Shown here: piece after piece, positions 1 to 9,500 of the stretch
How positions within the stretch are numbered: the first letter of the stretch is position 1
How the letters are laid out: every line of letters begins with the position of its first letter
Notes under the pieces: model-generated
Databases searched by the model: none
Told to the model about the DNA's origin: nothing
Seen by the model: only the letters and a program-made list of their open reading frames with translations
Source of the DNA: Lysobacterales bacterium
Lineage (GTDB): Bacteria > Pseudomonadota > Gammaproteobacteria > Xanthomonadales > Marinicellaceae
Assembly (NCBI GenBank): GCA_020442635.1
Contig: JAGRJR010000010.1
Span: 12,050-49,542, forward strand
Reading direction: 5' to 3'
DNA length: 37,493 bases
Translations under genes and position numbers: made by a program

Positions 1-1
1 A

Positions 2-1153
2 ACTTTGTTGGCCATGCCAGTATTGGAGCGCAATTTCCACATCCTTAAACCCTTTGTGGAAGAAAATATTGATGATGAAACACTTAAAGACATCATCAAA
101 AAGACCTTTGTTTTTGAATCACCATTGCATGCTGTCAATGCCAACACCTATTGTCTTGAACTGTTTCATGGACCCACTCTGGCCTTTAAAGATTTTGGCG
201 CCCGCTTTATGGCCAATTGTTTACAACACTTTGCCCATAACCACAAAATCACCATTCTAACCGCCACCTCTGGCGATACTGGTGCGGCAGTCGCTCACGC
301 TTTTCATGGTTTGCACAACATTGATGTGGTGATTTTATTCCCCGAAGGAAAAATCAGTGAGTTACAACAAAAAATGTTCACGACTTTATCCGGGAACATC
401 AGAACTGTTGCCGTTCAGGGTGATTTTGACGCTTGTCAAAAGCTGGTCAAACAAAGTTTCGATGATCAACAACTGGTAAAACAGGTTGGTTTAAACTCAG
501 CCAATTCCATCAATGTCAGTCGATTATTTGCACAAGTTTGCTACTATTTTGATGCCCTTGCCCAATTACCTGAATCACAACGTGAACAAGCCGTGATAGC
601 TGTACCCAGCGGTAATTTCGGTAATTTATGCGCTGGCATCATTGCTAAAACCATGGGCTTACCTATTAAAAGATTTATTGCTTCAACCAATTTAAATGAC
701 ACTGTGCCTCGCTACCTCAAGGATGGTGTATGGGCTCCAAATGCCACTGTGGAAACCCTGTCCAATGCCATGGATGTCAGTAAACCCAATAACTGGCCAC
801 GAATTGAATATTTGATCGAGTCAACACAATTTAATCGCGAACAATTGTCTGGCTTAGCCGTGGATGAAACCCAAACCGCTGAGACTATGCAGAATTTACA
901 TCAACAAGGCTACATCAGTGAACCTCATGCAGCGGTGGCTTATCAGGGTTTACAGAATTCCCTGCAGGCAGATGAAATCGGTATTTTCCTCGGTACCGCA
1001 CATCCTGCCAAATTCAAATCAACGGTAGAGAACGTTTTGAACATTAAACTGCCGTTGCCGCAAGCCATTGCCGATTGTGCCCAGTTACCAGACTTATCGA
1101 CCCACATAAAAGCTGATTTTGTCACCTTGAAACAAATTATTTTAAACACCTGA
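2..1153 (+). CDS. thrC: Threonine synthase, 5' end cut by the window
   Basis: Converts O-phospho-L-homoserine to L-threonine and phosphate, the last step of threonine biosynthesis; a cytoplasmic PLP enzyme. The PLP lysine lies in the segment LELFHGPTLAFKDFG, about residue 62 of the visible part. TATSGDTGAAVAHAF, VPSGNFG and the C-terminal GTAHPAKFK follow the enterobacterial protein closely. The frame stays open to the window edge and the visible 383 residues lack about 50 N-terminal residues compared with the roughly 430 of E. coli ThrC, so the true start is outside the window and the TTG at position 5 is not a real start. The gene converges with bioF, with 13 bases between the stop codons and no visible terminator. 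Upstream thrA/thrB partners cannot be seen. Confidence 0.96.
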   Translation, partial: TLLAMPVLERNFHILKPFVEENIDDETLKDIIKKTFVFESPLHAVNANTYCLELFHGPTLAFKDFGARFMANCLQHFAHNHKITILTATSGDTGAAVAHAFHGLHNIDVVILFPEGKISELQQKMFTTLSGNIRTVAVQGDFDACQKLVKQSFDDQQLVKQVGLNSANSINVSRLFAQVCYYFDALAQLPESQREQAVIAVPSGNFGNLCAGIIAKTMGLPIKRFIASTNLNDTVPRYLKDGVWAPNATVETLSNAMDVSKPNNWPRIEYLIESTQFNREQLSGLAVDETQTAETMQNLHQQGYISEPHAAVAYQGLQNSLQADEIGIFLGTAHPAKFKSTVENVLNIKLPLPQAIADCAQLPDLSTHIKADFVTLKQIILNT

Positions 1154-1166
1154 TTGTGTACTTGTT

Positions 1167-2318
1167 CTAATAATTTCCAATCAAACATTGAATCAACAAA
1201 TCAATGTCCTCGCGTTCCAATTGAGCATTCAGAGTAATGCGTAGACGACATTGGTTTTTGGGAACTGTGGGTGGTCTGATGGCTGTGGTGATGATGCCAC
1301 ATTCTTTAAGGTAAGCAGATTTTTCCAAAGCTGCTTCTTCGGACTTTAAGACAATCGGTTGGATGGCCGAATCGGTGAATTTCGCTTGTTCTTCCAAACC
1401 ATATTTTTGGCTCTGTTTTTTGTAATAGTAAATCAAGTCTTCAATTTTTTCTCGACGCCACGGTTCTGACTGCATCAGTTCCAGGGATTTTAAAGTGGCC
1501 GCCACCACAGGCACCGGTAAGGCGGTGTTAAATTTATAGGTTCGGGCATTTTGAATCAGGGTTTCGATCAACACATCCGATCCAGCCACATAAGCACCAC
1601 AAGTACCAAAGGCTTTACCAAAAGTGCCCGATAAAATCGGAATTTCATTTTCGGTCAGCGCCATGGTATCCAGTACACCACGGCCTTTTTCTCCAAGCAC
1701 GCCAACGCCATGACAGTCATCCACCCATAACAGTGCGTTGTAAGTATGGGCGCTCAAAGCTGCATTGAACAAATCATGTGAGTCACCGTCCATGCTGAAC
1801 ACACCTTCGGTGGCCCACAATTTGAATTTATTGACATCTTCCAACAACAGACTTTCGGCCTTTTCATTGTTTAGATGGGGATAACGCTTAAGCTCAGCAC
1901 CGGTAATCTGTGCCGCGTCAATCAAGGAAGCGTGGTTCAAACGGTCCTGGATAAACCAGTCTTTACGTTTCAACAAGGCCTGTGCCACACCTAAATTGGC
2001 CAAATAACCAGCCGAAAACAACACCACCCGCGGATAGCCTAAGAACGCGGCCATAGCAAATTCCAGTTCCTGATGAATCGAGGTGTAACCAGACATCAAG
2101 GGTGAGCCCGTAGCTCCAAAACCAAATTTACTGGCTGCATCACTGGCCGCAGCCAGAACTTCAGGATGATTGGCCAAACCCAAATAATCATTGCTGTTGA
2201 AATTCAACATTTTGCGACCTTCAATCGACACATAACGCCCCGCTTGAGAAGTCCGCGTCATGCGCTGCCGAAACAGATTATTCGCTTTGAGTTTTTCCAG
2301 ATGTTGTTCGAGGTGCAT
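1167..2318 (-). CDS. bioF: 8-amino-7-oxononanoate synthase
   Basis: Condenses pimeloyl-ACP (or pimeloyl-CoA) with L-alanine to give 8-amino-7-oxononanoate (KAPA), the first step of biotin ring assembly; cytoplasmic PLP enzyme of the alpha-oxoamine synthase family. At 383 residues it has the normal family length. Visible signatures are NFNSNDYLGLANHP near residues 40-52, the VDDCHG segment (D200 and H203, PLP-ring contacts in the family) and GTFGKAFGTCGA with the Schiff-base lysine at K235. The ATG start gives a complete N-terminus, although no strong ribosome binding site precedes it. It is on the same strand as bioB but separated from it by a plus-strand gene, so the two biotin genes are not in one operon here; bioA, bioC, bioD and bioH are not in the window. 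Confidence 0.95.
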   Translation of the reverse strand: MHLEQHLEKLKANNLFRQRMTRTSQAGRYVSIEGRKMLNFNSNDYLGLANHPEVLAAASDAASKFGFGATGSPLMSGYTSIHQELEFAMAAFLGYPRVVLFSAGYLANLGVAQALLKRKDWFIQDRLNHASLIDAAQITGAELKRYPHLNNEKAESLLLEDVNKFKLWATEGVFSMDGDSHDLFNAALSAHTYNALLWVDDCHGVGVLGEKGRGVLDTMALTENEIPILSGTFGKAFGTCGAYVAGSDVLIETLIQNARTYKFNTALPVPVVAATLKSLELMQSEPWRREKIEDLIYYYKKQSQKYGLEEQAKFTDSAIQPIVLKSEEAALEKSAYLKECGIITTAIRPPTVPKNQCRLRITLNAQLEREDIDLLIQCLIGNY

Positions 2319-2353
2319 TGAATTTCAAATATATTGTGGTTGAATCTTAAGTC

Positions 2354-2359
2354 ATTATA
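2354..2359 (-). promoter_or_regulatory. Possible -10 box of bioF
   Basis: A perfect TATAAT reads on the minus strand 36 bases before the bioF start. It sits in the loop of a short inverted repeat (AAGTC/GACTT). No convincing -35 element is found 16-18 bases further upstream, so this is only a candidate. Confidence 0.35.
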
Positions 2360-2461
2360 AACGACTTTGGTGTCATGGATTGTGAGTGAATGAAATATGC
2401 TAATTAAGATAACTATAGATTTGTCATCAAATTACTAGTTAGTTCCAGAATTCATCAAGTA

Positions 2462-2490
2462 TTGTTTAAATTATATTGGGTTCGTATAAT
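2462..2490 (+). promoter_or_regulatory. Sigma-70-type promoter of the propeller gene
   Basis: TTGTTT at 2462-2467 and TATAAT at 2485-2490 are separated by 17 bases, a near-consensus arrangement. Transcription would start around 2497. This lies downstream of the first possible start codon of the open frame (TTG at 2476), so that codon cannot be the real start of a transcript made from this promoter. It supports translation from 2530. Confidence 0.65.
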
Positions 2491-2529
2491 ATTATATTTT
2501 TAGTAAATTTTGACAATAAGGATATAAAG

Positions 2530-4770
2530 TTGACCAACCTTTACAGACAATGCATAAACTTGCTGCTTAACAAAAAGCAAAAAATATACTTTCTGATAAT
2601 TTTATTGGTGTTTTTTGCATCTTCTTCAGCCATGAAGCCTGAAGGTTCGCTGTTTCCTTACAATGAATCAGGATATGGTGCAAATGAGGATTATTTCGGT
2701 AAGAGAATCTCGTTAGATGGTAACTTCATGGTGATTGTGTCACCCGAAACTAAATTAGGTAATAATAATAATTATAGCAGCGGAGTTGTGCATATTTACA
2801 AAAATAATAATAATGAATGGTCTTTGTTTCAAGTTTTAACTAAACCCTCAGAATTACCATACTCATCTTTGTTTGCTCAGAAAGCTATAATTTTGAATGG
2901 AAAAATTTATGTTTCTATTAGTGGTACCATTTTTCCGTCAGGAAAAAGAGCAGGCATTTTGGTTTTTCAAATGACTAATAATCAATGGAAATATGAAACA
3001 AGCATAGAACAACCAACAGATGAATTAAATCAGTTTTTTGCTCATGATTTTAGCATTCATGGTGATAAATTGGTTGCCAGCAACACTCGAACCACCATTA
3101 ATGGAGTCCAAAATGCCGGTTCTGCTTTTATATTTGAATTTATTAGCACATCCCAATCATGGGAATTTATCAAAGAAATTCATGCAGAAAACCCTGTTGA
3201 AAATGAATTTTTTGGTAGTCAACTAGACTTTGACGAAGGCCACGTTGTTGTTTCTGCTGAATACTTTCCCAATTTGAGGAATAAAAGCTTCATTTTTGAA
3301 GAAAATAATGGGGTATGGAGTAACGGTGTTGAGTTTCCATTTGACCTAACTCAAAATTTTGTACTTAATACGATTGATCTTAATCAAAACAATGCATTAG
3401 CTCTTACTGATATTGGCCCAGGTATATTTATCAAGTCCAATGGCCAATGGGCTCTAGCACAACAACTGGAACATCCCAGTATTGACTTGAGCCAAACCGT
3501 CCATGTTTATATAGAGGATAATGTTTTAATCTGCACCATATATGATGGCCAATTTAAAAGTTTCATATTTAAAGAAGTTAATAACCAATGGCAGTACTAT
3601 CAATCTATGGAGCCATTATCAGCAAGCAGTTATGACATTTCCATAGAGTATAAAAATAATAACATTGTGTTTGGAGACTTTACTTTAAGAGATAACCAGA
3701 ACTTGATCTTAAGAGGCCGTGTTTACATTTATGAAGATGATGGAAACTCTTTCACAAACGGAATCACCATTATTCCAGAACGAGGAGGGTACAGAGAAAA
3801 ACTAGGATCAAATGTTTGGATGGATGGTCATACCGCACTAGTAAAATACAACAACGGCCTACATGAATTCGAGTGGTCTAATGGAAGTTGGTCACATGTT
3901 ATGCCAGTTGATATATTGCCAAGGAAAGCTGAATTTAAAGAAGGGTATTTTGTAACATCAAATTTAAATGTAGATGATAGTGATATTTTTACGTATAAAA
4001 AAATTAATAGTGAATGGACTATCATCAATCAACCGGTTTCCTATGAAAATGGTCAAACATTTACTTTCGGCAACAATCGATTGGCAATTCAGTCAGAACC
4101 GCTTGATGTCATTTATATTTATAACTTAGTTAACAGTGAATGGGTATATGACAAACAGCTAACACTGCCTGAGCCGTTTGGTTTTATTAATTTAGCCATG
4201 AATGATTCACATTTATTGGTAGGTGTTTCCAACGGTGGAAACATAGCTTACTTATTTAACCTGAACACGGGTCAACTGGTTCAAACAATCTCTCCAGAAA
4301 TAAATATTCAAAACTTTGGTAGGGCTATAGCATTTTACAATGATGAAGCCATCATTACCGATGCTAGTTTATACCGCCATGGTGAGGGCAGTACAGTTCA
4401 TAGATATCTATTGCAAAATGGTATTTTGGTATTCAATGAGCTGATTGAGGTGAATCCAGTTAGCGGTGGTTTAGCCAACGTTCAAATTAATGAAAATTAT
4501 CTTTTAATACACTCGAACTGGGAATTACCTGGCAATCAGATTCAAGAGTTTAATTTCCAAATATTCAAAAAGGAAAATTCTGACTGGCTTCCACATTCTC
4601 AGAAAACCATATATTCAACGATTAGATATAACAATGCAACCTCTTCTTTATCAGCAAATAAATTATTGATTGGGCAGTATTTAGCAGGAGATTTTTTGTT
4701 TGAGTCTGGCAAAGCTAATGTTTACGACGTTTCTTTTTCTGACTTAATTTACAATAATGGATTCAATTGA
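2530..4770 (+). CDS. Exported FG-GAP/kelch-like propeller protein with C-terminal DLIYNNGFN tag
   Basis: Unrecognised family. The start is placed at TTG 2530 because TAAGGA at 2517-2522 lies 7 bases before it and a promoter lies just upstream; the frame itself is open from 2476. The product is 746 residues with a signal peptide: a basic LLNKKQK stretch, the hydrophobic core IYFLIILLVFF and a likely cut after ASSSA. The body is a run of beta repeats with recurring patterns such as FG..I...G..LVVS, V.IY and NNQW / NSEWV, as in integrin-like FG-GAP propellers with 'vyvfeknngnW' blades. It ends in DLIYNNGFN, a motif shared with three other exported proteins here. It is visibly richer in A and T than its neighbours (AAT-rich Asn runs) and splits bioF from bioB, which suggests a later insertion. 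Role unknown; probably an extracellular binding or adhesion protein. Confidence 0.85.
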   Translation: MTNLYRQCINLLLNKKQKIYFLIILLVFFASSSAMKPEGSLFPYNESGYGANEDYFGKRISLDGNFMVIVSPETKLGNNNNYSSGVVHIYKNNNNEWSLFQVLTKPSELPYSSLFAQKAIILNGKIYVSISGTIFPSGKRAGILVFQMTNNQWKYETSIEQPTDELNQFFAHDFSIHGDKLVASNTRTTINGVQNAGSAFIFEFISTSQSWEFIKEIHAENPVENEFFGSQLDFDEGHVVVSAEYFPNLRNKSFIFEENNGVWSNGVEFPFDLTQNFVLNTIDLNQNNALALTDIGPGIFIKSNGQWALAQQLEHPSIDLSQTVHVYIEDNVLICTIYDGQFKSFIFKEVNNQWQYYQSMEPLSASSYDISIEYKNNNIVFGDFTLRDNQNLILRGRVYIYEDDGNSFTNGITIIPERGGYREKLGSNVWMDGHTALVKYNNGLHEFEWSNGSWSHVMPVDILPRKAEFKEGYFVTSNLNVDDSDIFTYKKINSEWTIINQPVSYENGQTFTFGNNRLAIQSEPLDVIYIYNLVNSEWVYDKQLTLPEPFGFINLAMNDSHLLVGVSNGGNIAYLFNLNTGQLVQTISPEINIQNFGRAIAFYNDEAIITDASLYRHGEGSTVHRYLLQNGILVFNELIEVNPVSGGLANVQINENYLLIHSNWELPGNQIQEFNFQIFKKENSDWLPHSQKTIYSTIRYNNATSSLSANKLLIGQYLAGDFLFESGKANVYDVSFSDLIYNNGFN
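4741..4767 (+). other. C-terminal tag DLIYNNGFN (copy 1)
   Basis: The last nine residues before the stop codon fit D-L-I-[FY]-x-[NS]-G-F-[DNE], which recurs at the end of three other exported proteins in this window (6573-6599, 10776-10802, 29841-29867). Confidence 0.7.
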
Positions 4771-4826
4771 TTATAAAACTGAAACACATCCTCGCTGATT
4801 AAGACCAAGCCACCTCTTAACAAATA

Positions 4827-5792
4827 TTAATGATTTTTAGGCATGGGCTCAATGCCCAATTTTTTGAACAAGGCTATGTCTTTGTTTTCTTCGGGGTTGG
4901 CGGTGGTGAGTAATTTTTCGCCGTAGAAAATTGAATTGGCGCCGGCGAAAAAGCACATCGCTTGAACTGCTTCTGACATGTCGTTGCGTCCGGCTGATAA
5001 ACGGACCATGGACTTGGGCATCATGATGCGTGCAACGGCTATGGTGCGCACAAAATCCAGTTCGTCAATTTTATCAATACCGTGCAGAGGTGTGCCTTTG
5101 ACTTGTACCAAGGCATTGATGGGCACACTGCCGGGGTGTTGTTCGAGGTTGGCCAAAGCCATCAACATACCACCACGGTCACGTTGTGATTCTCCCATGC
5201 CGACGATACCACCTGAACAGACATTGATGCCTGATTGTTGTACGTTTTTCAGGGTATCCATGCGCATTTCGAATTTACGGGTGGTGATGATTTTGTCGTA
5301 ATATTCTTCAGAGGTGTCGATGTTGTGGTTGTAGTAATCCAAACCAGCGGCCGACAGTTTTTTCGATTGTTCGGGCGATAACATGCCCAGGGTCAAACAG
5401 GTTTCCATGCCCAGGGCTTTGACGCCTTTGACCATATCAATAACCTGATCCAAATCGCGGTCTTTGGGACTGCGCCAAGCAGCACCCATACAAAAACGCG
5501 TGGCACCTTGTTCTTTGGCCAAACTGGCTTGTTCAATCACGGTATCTACCGGCATCAAAGGTTCCGCTTTGACTTCGGTGTCATAACGAACCGATTGTGG
5601 ACAGTAGTTACAATCTTCAGGACAAGCACCGGTTTTGATACTCAACAAAGTACTGATTTGTACGTGGTTGGGGTTGAAATATTCACGGTGTACTTGATGG
5701 GCTTCAAACAACAAATCGTTGAAAGGCTTAGCAAATAAGGCTTCTACTTCTTCAATGGTCCAGTCGTGTCTGATTTTTGCAGTTACAGTCAT
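4827..5792 (-). CDS. bioB: Biotin synthase
   Basis: Radical SAM enzyme that inserts sulfur into dethiobiotin to make biotin; cytoplasmic, carrying a [4Fe-4S] and a [2Fe-2S] cluster. The radical SAM motif is [12 protein letters not shown] with C57, C61 and C64. [11 protein letters not shown], the YNHNIDTS motif, [10 protein letters not shown] and the C-terminal [12 protein letters not shown] plus [14 protein letters not shown] segments are all typical. The 321 residues are close to a compact BioB. The ATG start is preceded only by a weak ribosome binding site. A likely promoter (TTGACT, 17 bases, CATACT) lies in the divergent region shared with the small exported protein at 5923. Confidence 0.97.
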   Translation of the reverse strand: MTVTAKIRHDWTIEEVEALFAKPFNDLLFEAHQVHREYFNPNHVQISTLLSIKTGACPEDCNYCPQSVRYDTEVKAEPLMPVDTVIEQASLAKEQGATRFCMGAAWRSPKDRDLDQVIDMVKGVKALGMETCLTLGMLSPEQSKKLSAAGLDYYNHNIDTSEEYYDKIITTRKFEMRMDTLKNVQQSGINVCSGGIVGMGESQRDRGGMLMALANLEQHPGSVPINALVQVKGTPLHGIDKIDELDFVRTIAVARIMMPKSMVRLSAGRNDMSEAVQAMCFFAGANSIFYGEKLLTTANPEENKDIALFKKLGIEPMPKNH

Positions 5793-5819
5793 TGGTGGTC
5801 TTTTTTAAACAAAGCACGA

Positions 5820-5896
5820 AGTATGCGATGTCAAACTCCAATAGTCAATGTTTCCATCAATTAGAGTTCAAACTTTAGCTGGAGTTTGTGTAAGAT
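5820..5896. promoter_or_regulatory. Divergent promoter region of bioB and the 5923 gene, with a 9-bp inverted repeat
   Basis: Minus strand: TTGACT at 5848-5843, 17 bases, CATACT at 5825-5820, leading to bioB. Plus strand: TTCAAA at 5867-5872, 18 bases, TAAGAT at 5891-5896, leading to the gene at 5923. The nonamer TGGAGTTTG occurs once in each orientation (minus 5840-5832, plus 5880-5888), each time inside the spacer of its own promoter. This symmetry suggests an operator for joint control. It does not match the BirA operator that I know. Confidence 0.45.
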
Positions 5897-5922
5897 GATG
5901 TTTTTTTTAAAAAGGAAAAAGG

Positions 5923-6501
5923 ATGAAAAAATTATTAATCATTGCACAATTGGTTTTCGGTTTGTTATTGCTTAGCCCGGTAGCTGCCAGTGAAGAAAGT
6001 AAAGAAACGGAGGTTGTGTTCCTAAGGTCATCAACAGTGGGCGCGTTTATTAAGTCCACCATTTACGAAGTCACTGATGGAGAAATAAAGTTTATCGGAA
6101 TATTAGCCAACAAGAAAAAAATCTCTTATAAAACCACAGGAGGTAAACATATGTTTATGGTGGTTTCTGAAGCCGCCGATTTTATGGAGGCCAATTTAGA
6201 AGATGGCAAAACCTATTACAGCGTGATTACTCCCCGGATGGGTGCCTGGAAGGCACGCTTTTCTATGTGGCCGATTCGCAATGATGAATCTTCGGAATAT
6301 TATTTTGGGTCAGAAAAATTTAACAAATGGATGGACAAAGTCAAACCGCATGAGCCAGGTAAAAAAGATGCCAAATGGTTTGAAAAAAATCAGGACAGTG
6401 TGGCTAAGAAAAAAGCAAAATACTGGGAAAAATGGTTGGAAAAAACACCTGAAGATTTAGCCCAAAAAACGCTGAATCCTGAGGATGCCTGGATAGATTA
6501 A
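5923..6501 (+). CDS. Small exported protein of unknown function
   Basis: 192 residues with a clear signal peptide (MKKLLIIAQLVFGLLLLSPVAAS, cut near residue 23), so periplasmic or surface-located. The ribosome binding site AAAGGA at 5911-5916 fixes the ATG at 5923. The mature part begins with a beta-rich segment (VVFLRSSTVGAFIKSTIYEV, then FIGILANKKKISY, HMFMVVSEAADFMEANL, YYSVITPRMG) that recalls DUF2846-type exported proteins. It ends in a lysine- and glutamate-rich helical tail (KKKAKYWEKWLEKTPED) that probably forms an amphipathic or coiled helix. There is no lipobox cysteine at the cleavage site. It shares a divergent control region with bioB and is followed by a terminator, so it is probably a single-gene unit. 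Function not assignable. Confidence 0.85.
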   Translation: MKKLLIIAQLVFGLLLLSPVAASEESKETEVVFLRSSTVGAFIKSTIYEVTDGEIKFIGILANKKKISYKTTGGKHMFMVVSEAADFMEANLEDGKTYYSVITPRMGAWKARFSMWPIRNDESSEYYFGSEKFNKWMDKVKPHEPGKKDAKWFEKNQDSVAKKKAKYWEKWLEKTPEDLAQKTLNPEDAWID

Positions 6502-6528
6502 ATCGCTGCCAATCAAGAAACAGGAGTA

Positions 6529-6565
6529 AACCAGCCCTGAATATCATTTCAAGGCTGGTTTTTTT
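6529..6565 (+). terminator. Rho-independent terminator of the 5923 gene
   Basis: AACCAGCC at 6529-6536 pairs with GGCTGGTT at 6553-6560, with partial extra pairing inside the loop (CTGAA/TTCAAG), followed by a run of seven T from 6559 to 6565. The T-run is on the plus strand, so it stops transcription from the 5923 gene just before the convergent 1388-residue gene. Confidence 0.85.
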
Positions 6566-6569
6566 ATCA

Positions 6570-9500
6570 CTAATCAAATCCATTTTCAAAAATGAGATCC
6601 GTTGGAATAACACTGTCTTCACCATCAAGACTGTTCAGATAGGTTAACAAATCATCTAAGTCAACAGCAGAAAGTGTCAGTGCAATACGATGAGGTGCTG
6701 CCAAAGCCAGCTCATCTGCCGTAGAAACAATCATCTCATCAATCATAATTTCTTGACCGCCGGTATATGAAATCGTCACGGTGTTGACCATTCCGCTGTT
6801 GAAATTCACATTTTCGAGGCGTTGTGGCTGCCAATCCAAACGAACTCCAGAAGGTGGTAAGGTCAGGGTATGATCTACGCCATTAACATTGATATTCAAA
6901 TCTACTAACTGCCAATCTGAACCGATGATTCGAAACTCCAGGGCACCAATTCCGCCTGAGCCGCCATCAACCTGTGACAAAGTCATGGTTCCGGGCAACT
7001 GCACAAACTCGCCATGGGAACTGCTGTCCTGATTGTATTCTATGTATTGAGGTACAAAGGCACCATCTGATAAAGTCGCTGTTTCAGCTTGTATCACCTT
7101 CCCTCCGGCCACGCTGAAAACTTCAGCCAAAGTGGAAGCCGACCCATCATGAAAATAAGGCGCCGTTTCCCATACACCAAGCAGCGTAGGGGTATCAATC
7201 CCCGTTAATTGAGCACCCAATCGTTGACCGGAACTGTCGCGTAAGGTACCCACATTGTGTAACAACGGGTTACTGCCCAGTTGGCTGTTGGTAAAATCAT
7301 TACCGGGCAAATGGCAACTGCCACAGCCCAGTGATTGGAAGACAGTTGCCCCATTATTGGCAGCAGCACTCATTTCTCCGGCAAAAGTACGGAAAGGACT
7401 TTGCGGCAGTGAAGCTGACCCAAGCGAAGTGACATAGGCACTGATTTGATCGAGTTCAACAGCTGTTAAGGCATTAGGGCTGCCTAATGAGTTATTGGGA
7501 GTTTGGCCCATTGCTAAAAATCCGCTACCACCAAAATGATTGACAATATCGAGCACGAAATCCTGTATTTCATCAAAGTTTGCAGTCCAATGCACATTAC
7601 CATGTCCAGTGCCCCGGCGTCCACGCAAGTCTGTGGTGTTACGCAAGCCCTCACCCCGTTGTGTGAAATCCCAAACCCGACCATCATGAGAACCATCAAT
7701 GTGACAGCTGGCACAAGAAATATAACCTTCAAAACTCATGTCGTTTTGACCCAATGGATTGTTACCTGCGAAATAAAAAGCCTGTTTACCTGCCAATACA
7801 TCTGGAGATAAAGATTCACTTAAAGTGGTTCCCAGCGTGTTGTTGTTGAATTGGATTTCCCCGGTGCTGAAAAATGCCGATAAATCCATGATGGTTAAGT
7901 CTCTGGACATGAAGTTTTTGATCCACAGTTTTTGATTAACGGCATCATATAAACTGGCTTGTGGCGCAGCACCAGTGGCTACCCGCCAAACACTGCTTTG
8001 TCCCACATTTTCTCTGATGGCAAAGTCATCAAAGGCGGCCACAGTGTTGTTACCCTGAAGGGTAATAAACACAAAATCTCCGTTCTCATTGAAGGTGATT
8101 GATGACGGCGAATCTGAATTATCTACGTCCAATCTTGAAGGCGCACCATTGAAACCAAACAGCTCCGGTTCATGAGGAGGACTGACGGTCAGGTCGATGC
8201 GACCCACCACAGATCTGACGGTACTGTCATGAGATGAGGGCAAATTAATTTCGGTTTGTTGCTGGAAAAAAGTGCCCCTGAAGGTATCAGCTTTGATGCC
8301 GGAAAACCACAACCATTGATGATCAGGACTGATGGTCAAATCACTGATGTAATTGGGCACGCCAGGACCATCACTGCCACCTGAATCCAGACCGCTGAGT
8401 CCGCGGTCTCGCAGCAGGTTAATTGATGGGTTCAGGCTCATGTTATTGGTATTGATGTGCCACACCACCGCATGATTGTCACGGGCCATAAACTCTGCCA
8501 CGAACAACTGTGTACCATCACCTGTGAGCGCCATGGCTTTGGGGAAAGGCCCAACTTCAACTCTGGCCACTTCTTGTCGGTTATTGGCATTGAATTGAAT
8601 CACCTGGCCATTGATCGGATTGTTGTCACCACGGCTACCGGTGGTGACATACATAAATAGTTGGTCGGTTGAACTGATGACCGCTTGAGGTCTTGAGCCA
8701 TATCCCAGATCGATGGTGTCCACCAGCTGGCCAGCTGTGGAAATCACCAACAACAGGTTATTATCCCGATCAGTTATCCAGGCATTGCCCAGTCCATCAA
8801 TGGCTACTGAAGTGGGATGGGACGCTGTGGTGGCCCCTGATAGGGTGTTCAGCTTGATTTCGTTTAATAATGATTCGCTGACACTGTTCACCAAAGACAC
8901 CGAACCGTTGTCTGGATTGACTACCCACAGTATTTGATTGCTGTCATCCAATGCCATCATGGAGCTGCTTTGAGGCGTGCTCATGGCGATAGCTTGTACC
9001 ACAGTTTGAGTAATGGTTTCGGTGACTACCGAAGAAGTACCATTGGGTTTGATGTCACGGGCCTGTAGTTTAACATTGAAATGTCCGTTCTCGCTGAAAG
9101 TATGACTGATACTGGCATTACTTGACCAAGCTGTCGGCAATGAACCATCACCCAAGACAAATCGATATTCTACAGGGTCGCCTTCAGGGTCGGTAGCGCT
9201 GGCTGTAAAGGTGATGCTATTTCCTGGTTGTGTGGGGCTGGCACTGGTGGTAAATGAAGCTATGGCTGGAGCAGCGTTGGTACCACTGACTGCACCACCG
9301 GTGGAGAAACTGAATGAATAGCCTTCAATACCATTTCCCGCCGCATCTTTAATGCCTCCAGCTGGAATAATCACTTCATAGGTGGTGTCTTCAGCAAAGT
9401 ACGATTTAGGTGTAATTGTCAACACGCCGTCATGGGAAAAGGAATGCCATACATCGATGGCTTGTCCACCTACAGGACGTACGATCAGGGACTCTCCATT

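Noticed and set aside
2476..2529. Upstream TTG at 2476 as start of the propeller gene
   Set aside because: The -10 TATAAT lies at 2485-2490, inside this extension, and the good ribosome binding site is at 2517-2522. The extra residues do not improve the signal peptide.
5820..5896. BirA operator before bioB
   Set aside because: No TTGTAAACC-like arms with the usual spacing are present; only the TGGAGTTTG repeat is found.
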